Shown: positions 46,291 to 55,267 of the stretch, piece by piece
How positions within the stretch are numbered: position 1 is the stretch's first letter
Layout of the letters: every line of letters begins with the position of its first letter
Origin: Flexivirga meconopsidis
GTDB lineage: Bacteria; Actinomycetota; Actinomycetes; Actinomycetales; Dermatophilaceae
Length of the DNA stretch: 64,000 nt
Reading direction: 5' to 3'
Assembly: GCF_026162425.1 (NCBI RefSeq)
Contig: NZ_JAOBQJ010000003.1
Coordinates: 372,001-436,000 of the forward strand
Made by a program: the position numbers and the translations under genes
Notes under the pieces: generated by a model
What the model was told of the DNA's origin: nothing
Database searches by the model: none
Seen by the model: only the letters and a program-made list of their open reading frames with translations

Positions 46291-47735
46291 CGCTCACCTA
46301 CGACTGGTGGCTGCTCGCACCGGTGCTGGTGCCCGGTGTCGGCGCGCTCCTCGTGCTCGTCGTCGACGCGATCGCGCCCCGGCTCGGCCGGGTGCACTGG
46401 GCGCTCACCGCCGGGTTGCTGCTCGTCGGCGCGGCCACCGTCATACCCGGTCTGCTGCCGTCGGCGGACAACCCGCGCCGGACGCTCTGTCTGTCCGACG
46501 GCAGTTGCCTGTATGCCGTCGACCACGTCGGTGCCGGTCTGCAATTCACCGCGCTGGTCAGTGCGGCGGTGATTGTGTTGCTGGCGTTGCCGATTCGGGT
46601 GCCGACCGAGCGTGCACCGGTGCAGGCGGCGCTGCTGCTGACCGCAACCGCGGGTGCGAGCGGCGTCGTCGCCGCACGCGACCTGACCTCCTGGCTGGTG
46701 ACTCTCGAGCTCGCGACCGTGCCGACGGTCGCGCTGGTCGCGCTGCGCGCCCGGCGCTCGGCGACCGACGGAGCCCTGTCGCTGCTCACGACCTCCTTGG
46801 TCAGCTTCGCGATCACCGCGATGGGCGCCGCCCTGTGGTTCGCCGCCACCGGCACCGTGCAACTCGGCGGTGACGCGGTGCTGGCGGCATCGCACGACGC
46901 CGACTCTCGCCGGATCCTCGCGCTGGCCGTCGTCTTCATCGTGGCCGGCGTCGGTTTCAAACTGTCGCTGGTGCCGTTCCACGCGTGGACGCCCGAAGCG
47001 TTCGGCGGCGCGTCGGTGCCGATCGGCGGCTTCCTCGCGGTCACCTCGAAGGTGGCCGCGCTGGGCGCGCTCCTTGTGATCTTCCGTGGTGTCTCCGTGC
47101 TCGGCACGTCGGCGCTCGCGGCCATCGGCGTGCTCGCCGCGATCTCGATGACCGTGGGCAATGTGATGGCGCTGCGTGAGCAGCAGGCACTGCGCTTCCT
47201 CGCCTGGTCGACGATCTCGCAGGCCGGCTGGGTGGTGCTGCCGCTCGCGGCCGTCTCCAGCCACGCCGTCCGGGCGGCCGCCGGCTACCTGGTCGTCTAC
47301 GCGCTCGCGACCCTGGTCGCCTTCGCCGTCGTGACGGCGCTCGCGCACTCTGACGGACGCAACCACGCGACGCGGCTCGCGTCATACGGTGGTCTGCTGC
47401 GGCGGCGCCCGCTGCTCGGCGTCACGCTGGCGCTCGCGCTGCTCGCGCTGATGGGGCTGCCGCCCGCGGTGGTCGGCCTGGTCGCCAAGGTGCTCGCGCT
47501 CGGCCCGGTCGCCGGTGGGCGGCTGTGGCCGCTTGCGATCGTGGCGGCGGTCAACGCGATGCTCGGCGTCGCGGTCTACCTGCGCTGGCTGCGGATCCTC
47601 TTCGGCGCTCCGACCGACCCGGGCACGCACGACCGGCTGCACCCGGTGCACCTCGCCGTCGTCGCGATCGGTCTGGCGGCACTCGTGGTGACCAGCATCG
47701 CGCCGCAGCTGCTGCTCGGATTGGTCGGACGCTGA
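46287..47735 (+). CDS. nuoN: NADH-quinone oxidoreductase subunit N, second-cluster paralogue
   Basis: 482-residue antiporter-like subunit. WLVTLELATVPTVALVALR contains the conserved Glu and FKLSLVPFHAWTPEAFGGASVPIGGFLAVTSK the Lys segment. Starts at ATG in the overlap with nuoM; the longer open frame upstream lies inside nuoM. Last gene of the cluster: no nuoE, F, G or D follows. Confidence 0.92.
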   Translation: MTLTYDWWLLAPVLVPGVGALLVLVVDAIAPRLGRVHWALTAGLLLVGAATVIPGLLPSADNPRRTLCLSDGSCLYAVDHVGAGLQFTALVSAAVIVLLALPIRVPTERAPVQAALLLTATAGASGVVAARDLTSWLVTLELATVPTVALVALRARRSATDGALSLLTTSLVSFAITAMGAALWFAATGTVQLGGDAVLAASHDADSRRILALAVVFIVAGVGFKLSLVPFHAWTPEAFGGASVPIGGFLAVTSKVAALGALLVIFRGVSVLGTSALAAIGVLAAISMTVGNVMALREQQALRFLAWSTISQAGWVVLPLAAVSSHAVRAAAGYLVVYALATLVAFAVVTALAHSDGRNHATRLASYGGLLRRRPLLGVTLALALLALMGLPPAVVGLVAKVLALGPVAGGRLWPLAIVAAVNAMLGVAVYLRWLRILFGAPTDPGTHDRLHPVHLAVVAIGLAALVVTSIAPQLLLGLVGR

Positions 47736-47794
47736 CTGGTGGGGCGACCCCGCCATACGGAACAAAGCGGGCCTGATCGCACGTTTTCCACTAC

Positions 47795-48676
47795 ATGCAC
47801 CGTCACTACAACGGCCTGAAGACTGCCGCCCTCTTCGGCGGCATCTGGGTCATCCTGCTCGGCATCGGCGCCGTCGTCGCCGGCGGCAAGCTGATCTGGC
47901 TGTTTGCGCTCATCGGGGTGGCGACCACCGCCTACAGCTACTGGAACTCCGACAAGCTCGCGATCAAGGCCATGCGCGCCTACCCGGTCAGCGAGGCGCA
48001 GGCGCCGGAGATGTACCGCATCGTGCGCGAGCTGTCGACCAAGGCCGGCAAGCCCATGCCGAAGCTCTACATCTCGCCCACCGATGCGCCGAATGCGTTT
48101 GCCACCGGCCGCAATCCGCAGCACGCGGCGGTCTGCTGCACCGAGGGCATCCTCCGGCTGCTCGACGAGCGGGAGCTGCGCGGCGTGCTCGGCCACGAGC
48201 TGATGCACGTCTACAACCGCGACATCCTCACCTCGTCGATCGCTGCGGCGCTCGCGGGCATCATCACCTCCATCGCGCAGATGATGATGTTCTTCGGTGG
48301 CATGTTCGGTGGCGGCAGCAACGACGACGACCGCCCGAACCCGATTGCGATGCTCGCGATGGCGCTGCTCGCGCCGATCGCCGCGATGCTGATCCAGTTC
48401 GCGATCAGCCGGACCCGTGAGTACGACGCGGACGAGGACGGCGCGAAGCTGACCGGCGACCCGCTCGCGCTCGCTTCCGCGCTGCAGAAGCTCGAGAGCG
48501 GCACCGCCCGCACGCCGCTCGCGCCCGAGCCGAAGGTGGTCAACGCCAGCCACCTGATGATCGCCAACCCGTTCCGCGCGCAGGACGTGTCGCGGTTGAT
48601 GTCGACCCACCCACCCACCGCCGAGCGGATCAAGCGACTTGAGAATCAGGCGTACGGCCGGGAGATCACTCGCTGA
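47795..48676 (+). CDS. htpX: HtpX-type membrane zinc metalloprotease
   Basis: 293-residue M48B endopeptidase for membrane-protein quality control. Two N-terminal helices, then the zinc motif GHELMHVYNRD (His134, Glu135, His138), two more hydrophobic segments, and the third-ligand region REYDADEDGA. The size is normal. No clear Shine-Dalgarno precedes the ATG. Separate from the nuo operon by 59 nt. Confidence 0.94.
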   Translation: MHRHYNGLKTAALFGGIWVILLGIGAVVAGGKLIWLFALIGVATTAYSYWNSDKLAIKAMRAYPVSEAQAPEMYRIVRELSTKAGKPMPKLYISPTDAPNAFATGRNPQHAAVCCTEGILRLLDERELRGVLGHELMHVYNRDILTSSIAAALAGIITSIAQMMMFFGGMFGGGSNDDDRPNPIAMLAMALLAPIAAMLIQFAISRTREYDADEDGAKLTGDPLALASALQKLESGTARTPLAPEPKVVNASHLMIANPFRAQDVSRLMSTHPPTAERIKRLENQAYGREITR

Positions 48677-48709
48677 CCATCCCACGCATCACGCCGGATG
48701 GGGTTGGCT

Positions 48710-48715
48710 TAGGTT
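48710..48715 (+). promoter_or_regulatory. -10 element TAGGTT of a leaderless promoter
   Basis: It ends 6 nt before the pepN ATG at 48722. No ribosome-binding site is visible. Confidence 0.55.
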
Positions 48716-48721
48716 GGCGGG

Positions 48722-51181
48722 ATGGCAACCCTGCTCCGGACCGAGGCGGTCGAACGCGCCGCACTGCTCACCGTCACGTCATACGACCTCGAGCTCGACT
48801 TCACCCGCGGCGACGAGGTGTTCGGGTCGCCGGTGACCATCCGCTTCGCCTGCGCCGAACCCGGAGCCGGCACCTTCGCCGAGTTCATGCCGGGGCAGAT
48901 CGCCTCGATGGCGTTGAACGGCAGACCGATCGACGCATCGGCCGCCCGCGACGGGCGGCTGCGCCTGGACGCGTTACAGGCCGACAACGAGCTCGTTGTG
49001 GAAGCGACCATGCGTTACGTGCGGGACGGCGAGGGCATGCACCGCGCCGTCGACCCCGAGGACGGTCAGGTCTACCTCTACGGCAGCCCCGCGGCGTCGG
49101 CTGCGGGCAAGATCTACGCCTGCTTCGACCAGCCCGACCTCAAGGCCCCCTACTCCCTGACGGTCACGGCGCCGTCGGACTGGGTGGTCACTGCTAACGC
49201 CCCGCTCGCCGAACACGACGGTGACGTATGGCGATTCGCGCCCACCCGGCCGATCGCCACCTACTTCTTCACCGTCTGCGCGGGGCCGTTCGTCAGCGTC
49301 AGCGATGAGCACGACGGCATTCCGCTCGGGCTCTACGCCCGGGCCACTCTCGGCGAGCAGCTGCGCGAGCAGGCCGATGAAATGTTCGCGGTGACCAAGG
49401 AGGCCTTCGACTACTACCACCGGGTCTACGCAATCGGTTACCCCTGGGGCAAATACGACCAGGTGTTCGTGCCGGAGTTCAACATGGGCGCAATGGAAAA
49501 CCCGGGCTGTGTCACCTTCCGCGACGAGTTCGTCTTCCAGGGCGAGGCGTCCTACAGCCAGCACCTGCTGCGCGCCACCGTCATCGCCCACGAGATGGCG
49601 CACATGTGGTTCGGCGACCTGGTCACGATGCGCTGGTGGGACGACCTGTGGCTGAACGAGTCGTTCGCCGAGTTCGTCGCCCACCAGCAGCGCTCCCGGG
49701 CAACGAATCTCACCGAGGCATGGCTGGACTTCTCGGTGATCCGCAAAAACTGGGGGTATGCCGCCGACCGGGCACCCTCGACCCATCCGATCGCGGGCAT
49801 GCCGGCACCTGACGTGCACTCCGCGTTGCTCAACCTCGACGGCATCACCTATCCGAAGGGTGCCTCCGCGCTGCGCCAGCTGGAGGCGTACCTGGGCGAG
49901 GACGCCTTCCGGCAGGGCGTCCGAAACTACCTGGAACAGCACAGTTTCGGCAACGCGACGCTGCAAGACTTCCTCGACGCGATGCAGGCGAGCAGCGGAG
50001 TCGATCTGCACCGGTGGACGCAGGCCTGGTTGCTCACCCCTGGCACCGATGTCTTCTCGATGGACGGTTCCGACACTGTGGTGCGCACGACTCCCGCCGA
50101 GTTCCCGGCCGATCGGCCGCACCTGCTGGACGTAGTGGGCTATCGCGACGGGCAGGTCGTGGTCAACGAGACGGTCCGAGTGGAGCGGGACCGGACGAAG
50201 CTGCCGTCATACGACATCGAACCGAAGCTGTTGCTGCCCAACGCAACCGACACAGCATGGGGGATTGTCGAGCTGGACCCTGCCACTCAGGCACGCATCG
50301 CCGAGCAACTGCCGCTGATCCCGGACGCGACCGCGCGCGCCGTCATCTGGTCGTCTCTCACCAATGGCCTCGCCCTCGGCACGGTCAACCCCCGGCTCTT
50401 GCTGGACACCTTCGCGCGCACCTGGTGGCTCGAACCCGAGGACGCGATCATGAGCGGCGTTGGCGCCGCCGTGGCGCAGCTCCTGCCAAGTCGCTACCTG
50501 CCACCCGAGGAGACGCCGGATTGCCTTGATCTCCTTGCGAATACGGGCCTTCGGGCGCTGACCGAGGGTCCTGCGCCGGCCTCGACGAAGCTGACCGCGG
50601 CCCGACTGGTGGCACGGACCAGCCAGGACGTCGACCTGCTGCGTCGCTGGCTGGCCGGCGACGGGCTCCCGCCTGCGCTCGACTCCGATGAGGACTTCCG
50701 CTGGCTCCTGGTCCATCGCCTCGCTGAGATCGGGTCGATGCCCGAGGAGGAGATCGCCGAGCACGCCGCACGCGACGAGTCGTCCCGGGGTGTACTCGCA
50801 GCTCTGGGCGCGCGCACCGCCATCCCGACCGGGCCGGCCAAGCAGCGGGCGTGGCAGCAACTCATCGGCAACGCGACGCTGTCCAACCGGGAGGCGCAGA
50901 CGATCCTCACCTCCTTCTTCTCCAGTCTCGACCAGGAGCTGACCGAGCCGTATGTCGAGCGCTTCTTCACCGAATTGCCGCTGCTGGCAGACCGGTTCGG
51001 TGACATGGTGATGCGACAGTTGGTGACGTCGGGCTACCCGTTGACCCACACCGACGACCGCACCCTCGAGCTGGCCGAGACCGCGCTGACAGCAGACTTG
51101 CCCAGCGGAATGCGCCGGGCAATGGTGGACAGCACGAACGTGTTGCGTGAACAGCTGGCGTCACGGAGAAAGTTTCGATGA
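48722..51181 (+). CDS. pepN: Aminopeptidase N (M1 family)
   Basis: 819-residue zinc aminopeptidase removing N-terminal residues from peptides in the cytoplasm. GAMENPGCVTF (substrate-amine site) precedes VIAHEMAHMWFGDLVT, with zinc ligands His290 and His294 and Glu291, and Glu313 in WLNESFAEF. The C-terminal half is the ERAP1-like helical domain (from about residue 510). Leaderless ATG. It overlaps the next gene by 4 nt (ATGA). Confidence 0.96.
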   Translation: MATLLRTEAVERAALLTVTSYDLELDFTRGDEVFGSPVTIRFACAEPGAGTFAEFMPGQIASMALNGRPIDASAARDGRLRLDALQADNELVVEATMRYVRDGEGMHRAVDPEDGQVYLYGSPAASAAGKIYACFDQPDLKAPYSLTVTAPSDWVVTANAPLAEHDGDVWRFAPTRPIATYFFTVCAGPFVSVSDEHDGIPLGLYARATLGEQLREQADEMFAVTKEAFDYYHRVYAIGYPWGKYDQVFVPEFNMGAMENPGCVTFRDEFVFQGEASYSQHLLRATVIAHEMAHMWFGDLVTMRWWDDLWLNESFAEFVAHQQRSRATNLTEAWLDFSVIRKNWGYAADRAPSTHPIAGMPAPDVHSALLNLDGITYPKGASALRQLEAYLGEDAFRQGVRNYLEQHSFGNATLQDFLDAMQASSGVDLHRWTQAWLLTPGTDVFSMDGSDTVVRTTPAEFPADRPHLLDVVGYRDGQVVVNETVRVERDRTKLPSYDIEPKLLLPNATDTAWGIVELDPATQARIAEQLPLIPDATARAVIWSSLTNGLALGTVNPRLLLDTFARTWWLEPEDAIMSGVGAAVAQLLPSRYLPPEETPDCLDLLANTGLRALTEGPAPASTKLTAARLVARTSQDVDLLRRWLAGDGLPPALDSDEDFRWLLVHRLAEIGSMPEEEIAEHAARDESSRGVLAALGARTAIPTGPAKQRAWQQLIGNATLSNREAQTILTSFFSSLDQELTEPYVERFFTELPLLADRFGDMVMRQLVTSGYPLTHTDDRTLELAETALTADLPSGMRRAMVDSTNVLREQLASRRKFR

Positions 51182-51969
51182 CCCTCTCCTGGAGCGCGTA
51201 TGCCGTCTCACTCGCCCGACCCGACGCGCCGCCGATCTTGGACGAGTCGGCCGACCTGGTCCTCAAGACCGCCTCCGTCGGCAAGCTGCTCCTGCTCGGT
51301 GAGGTGGCGCGCCGGCTCGAATCCGGTGTCCTGCAAGCAGATCGACGGGTGAGCAAGCAGGATGCACAATTCGTGCGAGACTCCGGACTGTGGCACCTGC
51401 TCGACCAGCAGGACCTCACCGTCCTCGACGCGTGCCGGCTGGTCGGCGCGGTCAGCGACAACCTCGCGACCAACGTGCTCATCGACTTGGTGGGCCTCGG
51501 CGCCGTGCAGGATTTCGGTGCTTCCATCGGGGCACCGCCGATGGAGCTGCTCGACTACGTCAGCGACGTGCCACGAGAACAGCGCGGCCCCGGCACGCCG
51601 CCCACCCTGTCCCGTGCGAGCGCAAGGTCGCTCGTCGGCTTCCTCACGGCCCTGCAGGCCGGCGTGGTGTCACCGCTGGTCGGCGAGTGGATGTCACTCA
51701 ACACGGACCTGTCGATGGTCGCGTCGGCATTCCTCGACGATCCGTTGGCACACAACGAGATCGGTGGTGACGACCAGCCGGGCCTGCGCAACAAGACGGG
51801 CACCGACGACGGCATCCGGGCCGACGTCGGCATCGTGACCAACGGGTCGGACACGGTCGCCTACGCGGTCGTGGCCAATTGGGCCGGGGACGATGCGGCA
51901 CCCGGACTGGCGACCGTGATGAGCCGCATGCGCGAGCACGGCGACACCATCCGCGCTGCGCTGCGCTGA
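51178..51969 (+). CDS. Serine hydrolase of the class-A beta-lactamase fold
   Basis: 263-residue cytoplasmic-looking protein without signal peptide. The three active-site motifs of the fold are SVGK (Ser33, Lys36), SDN (93-95) and KTG (206-208). The Glu166-type omega-loop motif ExxLN is not evident, so efficient beta-lactam hydrolysis is doubtful. Coupling to pepN by a 4-nt overlap suggests a role in peptide metabolism. The start gives only about 30 residues before the active-site Ser. Confidence 0.85.
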   Translation: MTLSWSAYAVSLARPDAPPILDESADLVLKTASVGKLLLLGEVARRLESGVLQADRRVSKQDAQFVRDSGLWHLLDQQDLTVLDACRLVGAVSDNLATNVLIDLVGLGAVQDFGASIGAPPMELLDYVSDVPREQRGPGTPPTLSRASARSLVGFLTALQAGVVSPLVGEWMSLNTDLSMVASAFLDDPLAHNEIGGDDQPGLRNKTGTDDGIRADVGIVTNGSDTVAYAVVANWAGDDAAPGLATVMSRMREHGDTIRAALR

Positions 51970-51993
51970 CGACGGGCCGCCACGCGTGGCTCC

Positions 51994-54858
51994 TCAGTCG
52001 AGCAGGCCCTGCTGCCGGGCGAGATCGGCGGCTTCGGTGCGGGTGGTGGCGCCGAGTTTGGCCAGAATGTTGGACACGTGCACGCTCGCGGTCTTCGGGC
52101 TGATGAAGAGCTCGGCGGCGATCTGACCGTTGGTGCGCCCGCCCGCGACCAGACGGAGCACCTCGGCCTCCCGGTTGGTCAGTGCGCCGTCGGCTGCCGG
52201 AGCTGAGCCGGTCGTCCCGACGCGGGCGGCCGTGATCAACCGCCGGGCGCCGAGCGCGCGAGCGGTGTCCGCCGCTCGGGAGGCGACGTCGCGGGCCTGC
52301 GTGCGCTGTCCTGCCGCGAAGAGGGCGCGGGCCAGCTGCACCTGGCTCTCCGCACGGTCGTAGGGAAAGCCGCACTCGTCGAAAAGTGCTGCAGCGGACC
52401 GGAATTGGTCGATCAGTGCACTGTCGGGCGCGCCGACACCGGCCCATTGGAAACGCAACAGCTCGGCGCGGGCGCGGGCCAGCCACGCGCGGGACTCCAG
52501 GCCGAGGATCTGGTCGGTGCCACGGTCGGCCACGACGCCCTCCAGCACCGCCAGACCGGCGTCCGCCGCCGGCTGCCACTGCGAGCGTGCGCGCTGGTTT
52601 TCCCGGGCGACGTCCGCCAGCACCTGCACGAGCACCGCCGTCAGATGGAGCTGTGCGTCAAAGACGTGCAGCTTCCACACGTCGCGCGCGGTGGCGAGCG
52701 TCTCGTCATACATCCGCACCGCGGCAGCGGGATCGCCCTCGGCGCCGAACACCTCGACCATCGCGGGCCCCGCGTTGACGAGCAAGAACATGTCCTGGGT
52801 CCAGACCGCGCGCACGGCCGGGAAGACAGCGCGGGCAGTGGCGGGGTCGCCGCGCATCAGGGCCAGCTGCATGCGGACGACATCGAAGCCGGCCTCGAAC
52901 ATCGGCGACACCGGGAAGTCCAGCTCCAGCAAGGCATTGGCCACTGCCCAATCGCCGCGTTTGGCGGCGAGCACGGCACCGAACGTGCGGCTGGACAAGG
53001 CGTGCGTGTCGCCGGAGGCGTGACCCTCGTCCGCGCGCCGGGTGGCAAGGGCATAGGTGTCGTAGGCGGCCTGGTGCTGCCCTGCGCGCGACTGGAGCCC
53101 GGCCAGCTGGTGCAGCGCCCGCAACTCGCCCTGCACGTCGTGGTGCGCGCGTGCCTTCTGCCAATTGGCCTCGAGCCCGGCGACCGCTCCGGTGTAATCA
53201 CCGGTCAGGCCGTCCAGCTTGGCCCGGGTCGTCATCAGGTCGATCACCACCGATGCGCTGTCCCCCTGCCGCGCGATGGTCAGCGCATCATCGATGACCG
53301 CGGTCGCTTCGGCATAGCGCTCCTCGGACATCAGCGTCCGGCCCTTGAGGGCCAGCAGCGCGGCGTGCACGGCGGCATGCTCGGGGTCGTCCACCCAGGT
53401 GACCGCCTCGTCGAAGGCGGCGATCGGCAGCTGCGGCAGATCGGTGAAGAGCAGCGCGGAGGCAAGCAGTCGCACCAGGTCGGCGCGCTCGGGCAACGGC
53501 CCGGAGTGCCCGTGGAGCGCGTCCCGCATCAGGCTCGCCGCGCGGTGCGGGTCACCACTGCGCAGCAACGCCTCCGCGGTGCGCTGCGGAAGGTCGACCG
53601 GGACGGCGCCAGCCAGCTCCGGGTGCTGACTGGCGAGCGACAGAGCACGCTCGAAGTGCGGCACGGCGTTGGAGGGCGCCGCCGTGCCCATCGCCACCTC
53701 GCCGGCCCGCACCGACGCCTCGATCGCCATCTCGACCCGGCCGGCGCGCTCGGCGTGCAGCGCAACCGCCGCCGCGGCGCCCGGCTCCGCACGATCGGCC
53801 CACAGGTCGGCCAGTCGACTATGCAGCCGGACCCGCTCACCCGGCAGCAGGTCGTCATACAACGCCTCGGACTGCAACGCGTGCCGGAATGCGTAGCACT
53901 GGTCCTCGGTCGTCACCAGCACCTGGCCGTCCAGCGCGGCCCGCAGCGCACCCTCGAGCCGCGCCGCGTCGAGTTCGGTCAGCTGCGCCAATGTCGTATG
54001 ACGCACCGAGCGTCCTGCGACTGATGCTGATCGGAGCACCTGCCGCACGTCGTCACCCAGCGAATCCACCCGGACCAGAAGCAGATCCGCCAACTCTGCC
54101 GGCAAGCCCGCGGCACCGACCGACTCACCGGATGCCGCGACGAGCTCCTCGGTGAAGAACGGATTGCCGCCGGCCCGGTCGACGATCGCCGCGGTTTGCG
54201 GCTCGGTCAGCTGCGGCCGTAGGTGGCGCACCAGCTCCTCGGCCGCCGACGGCGGCAGCGGCTGCAACCCGGCACGTCGCACCGCCGGCAGCCGCGACCA
54301 CTCCGCGAGCTGGGGGCGCAGCGGGTGCCGCCGATGCAGGTCATCGGTGCGGTAGGTCGCGAGCAGGTGCACTCGGTCGGGCAGCCCCCGGGTGAAGAGA
54401 TAGGTCAGGAGTTCGCGGGTGGCGCGGTCGGCCCAGTGCACGTCCTCGACCACGACCAGCTGCGGCCCGTCCTGCGCCAGTTGCTCCAGGAACGTCGCGA
54501 CCGCGTCGAACACCTCGGTCGGGTTGGTCGTGCCGCCCGGCTGGAGCCCCGCGAGCCCGGCGGCGGCCTCGGCATACCGCTGCGGCTCGGCCGCGCGCAG
54601 TTGCCGCAGCATCTCGGTGATCGGCAGATAGGGGCCGGCGCTGTCGCCGAGGTCGAGGCAGTGACCGAGCAGCACGCGTCCCCCGAGGTCGCGGCAGCGC
54701 TGCGCCACCTCGGCGACCAGACGGGTCTTGCCGACCCCGGCGTCGCCGCCCAGCAGAGTCACCGACGACCGCTCGCGATCGGCCAGCAGCGACGCGAAAT
54801 CCTCGACCTCGAAGGCGCGCCCGAAGATCGGCCCGGTGGGTGCGAGCGGGGAGGACAC
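51994..54858 (-). CDS. Large ATP-binding LuxR family regulator (LAL/MalT-like)
   Basis: About 954-residue transcription activator. N-terminal AAA/STAND ATPase: Walker A LLGGDAGVGKTRLVAEVAQRC near residue 35, Walker B LVVVEDVHWAD, then a long TPR-like helical middle and a C-terminal LuxR helix-turn-helix (LTNREAEVLRLVAGGRTNGQIAAELFISPKTASVHV-type, last 60 residues). The signal is unknown. GTG 54858 was chosen; earlier in-frame GTGs at 54903 and 54924 lie in a 21-bp repeat and have no ribosome site either. Monocistronic or second to the small gene at 54926-55141. Confidence 0.9.
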   Translation of the reverse strand: MSSPLAPTGPIFGRAFEVEDFASLLADRERSSVTLLGGDAGVGKTRLVAEVAQRCRDLGGRVLLGHCLDLGDSAGPYLPITEMLRQLRAAEPQRYAEAAAGLAGLQPGGTTNPTEVFDAVATFLEQLAQDGPQLVVVEDVHWADRATRELLTYLFTRGLPDRVHLLATYRTDDLHRRHPLRPQLAEWSRLPAVRRAGLQPLPPSAAEELVRHLRPQLTEPQTAAIVDRAGGNPFFTEELVAASGESVGAAGLPAELADLLLVRVDSLGDDVRQVLRSASVAGRSVRHTTLAQLTELDAARLEGALRAALDGQVLVTTEDQCYAFRHALQSEALYDDLLPGERVRLHSRLADLWADRAEPGAAAAVALHAERAGRVEMAIEASVRAGEVAMGTAAPSNAVPHFERALSLASQHPELAGAVPVDLPQRTAEALLRSGDPHRAASLMRDALHGHSGPLPERADLVRLLASALLFTDLPQLPIAAFDEAVTWVDDPEHAAVHAALLALKGRTLMSEERYAEATAVIDDALTIARQGDSASVVIDLMTTRAKLDGLTGDYTGAVAGLEANWQKARAHHDVQGELRALHQLAGLQSRAGQHQAAYDTYALATRRADEGHASGDTHALSSRTFGAVLAAKRGDWAVANALLELDFPVSPMFEAGFDVVRMQLALMRGDPATARAVFPAVRAVWTQDMFLLVNAGPAMVEVFGAEGDPAAAVRMYDETLATARDVWKLHVFDAQLHLTAVLVQVLADVARENQRARSQWQPAADAGLAVLEGVVADRGTDQILGLESRAWLARARAELLRFQWAGVGAPDSALIDQFRSAAALFDECGFPYDRAESQVQLARALFAAGQRTQARDVASRAADTARALGARRLITAARVGTTGSAPAADGALTNREAEVLRLVAGGRTNGQIAAELFISPKTASVHVSNILAKLGATTRTEAADLARQQGLLD

Positions 54859-54898
54859 GGGATCATTCTGCCCGCCCGCACCGACATCGGCCGTCGGT

Positions 54899-54935
54899 GC
54901 CACTTCAGCGCCAGTCGGCGCCACTTCAGCGCCAG
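54899..54935. repeat. 16-bp direct repeat, 21-bp period, at the start of the LuxR gene
   Basis: GCCACTTCAGCGCCAG occurs at 54899-54914 and 54920-54935. If the upstream GTG starts are used it would encode a VAPT-containing heptad twice in the regulator N-terminus; otherwise it lies in its leader. Confidence 0.8.
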
Positions 54936-55141
54936 GTCAGCGTCGGCAGCGGTCGCGCGGCCGGCCCCTTGCCGGACGCCCGGCCGTTCTGTCCTCCTCC
55001 GCCTCCGGCGAGCCGCCGTGCCCAGCCGGTCACCCGGCGCAGGCTGAGTTCCCAGCCGTGCGCGACGGCGAAGTCGTGCGCGATGCGCTCGCGGCGGTAG
55101 GCGAGCTCGGTGTCGAGTGCGGGTCCGGTGAAGTTGTTCAT
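54926..55141 (-). CDS. Small conserved-looking hypothetical protein (71 aa)
   Basis: A 71-residue protein from an ATG with AAGGAG at good spacing. The N-terminal half (LDTELAYRRERIAHDF, then HGWELSLRRVTGWARRL) is a likely amphipathic helical unit; the rest is Gly/Pro/Arg-rich and low complexity. Similar short proteins with an LDxELxYRRERI-type sequence occur in related actinobacteria as far as I recall. No function is known. Confidence 0.65.
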   Translation of the reverse strand: MNNFTGPALDTELAYRRERIAHDFAVAHGWELSLRRVTGWARRLAGGGGGQNGRASGKGPAARPLPTLTWR

Positions 55142-55253
55142 GGCCACTCCTTGTCGGGTCGGGTGCTTCGACCTCGACATTCGTCGCCTGAGGTAGTGCC
55201 GCACATGGGGCGGATGCCTTATTTGTCCGGCCCCGATCGGCGCTCGACCGCCT

Positions 55254-55259
55254 TAGACT
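55254..55259 (+). promoter_or_regulatory. -10 element TAGACT with an 8-nt (near-leaderless) start
   Basis: It ends 8 nt before the ATG at 55268, and no Shine-Dalgarno is present. Confidence 0.45.
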
Positions 55260-55267
55260 GATCGGCC

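Noticed and set aside
51178-51969. Beta-lactamase (antibiotic-resistance gene)
   Set aside because: The fold motifs are present, but there is no signal peptide and no evident omega-loop Glu; it is operon-linked to pepN. Called only as a serine hydrolase of that fold.
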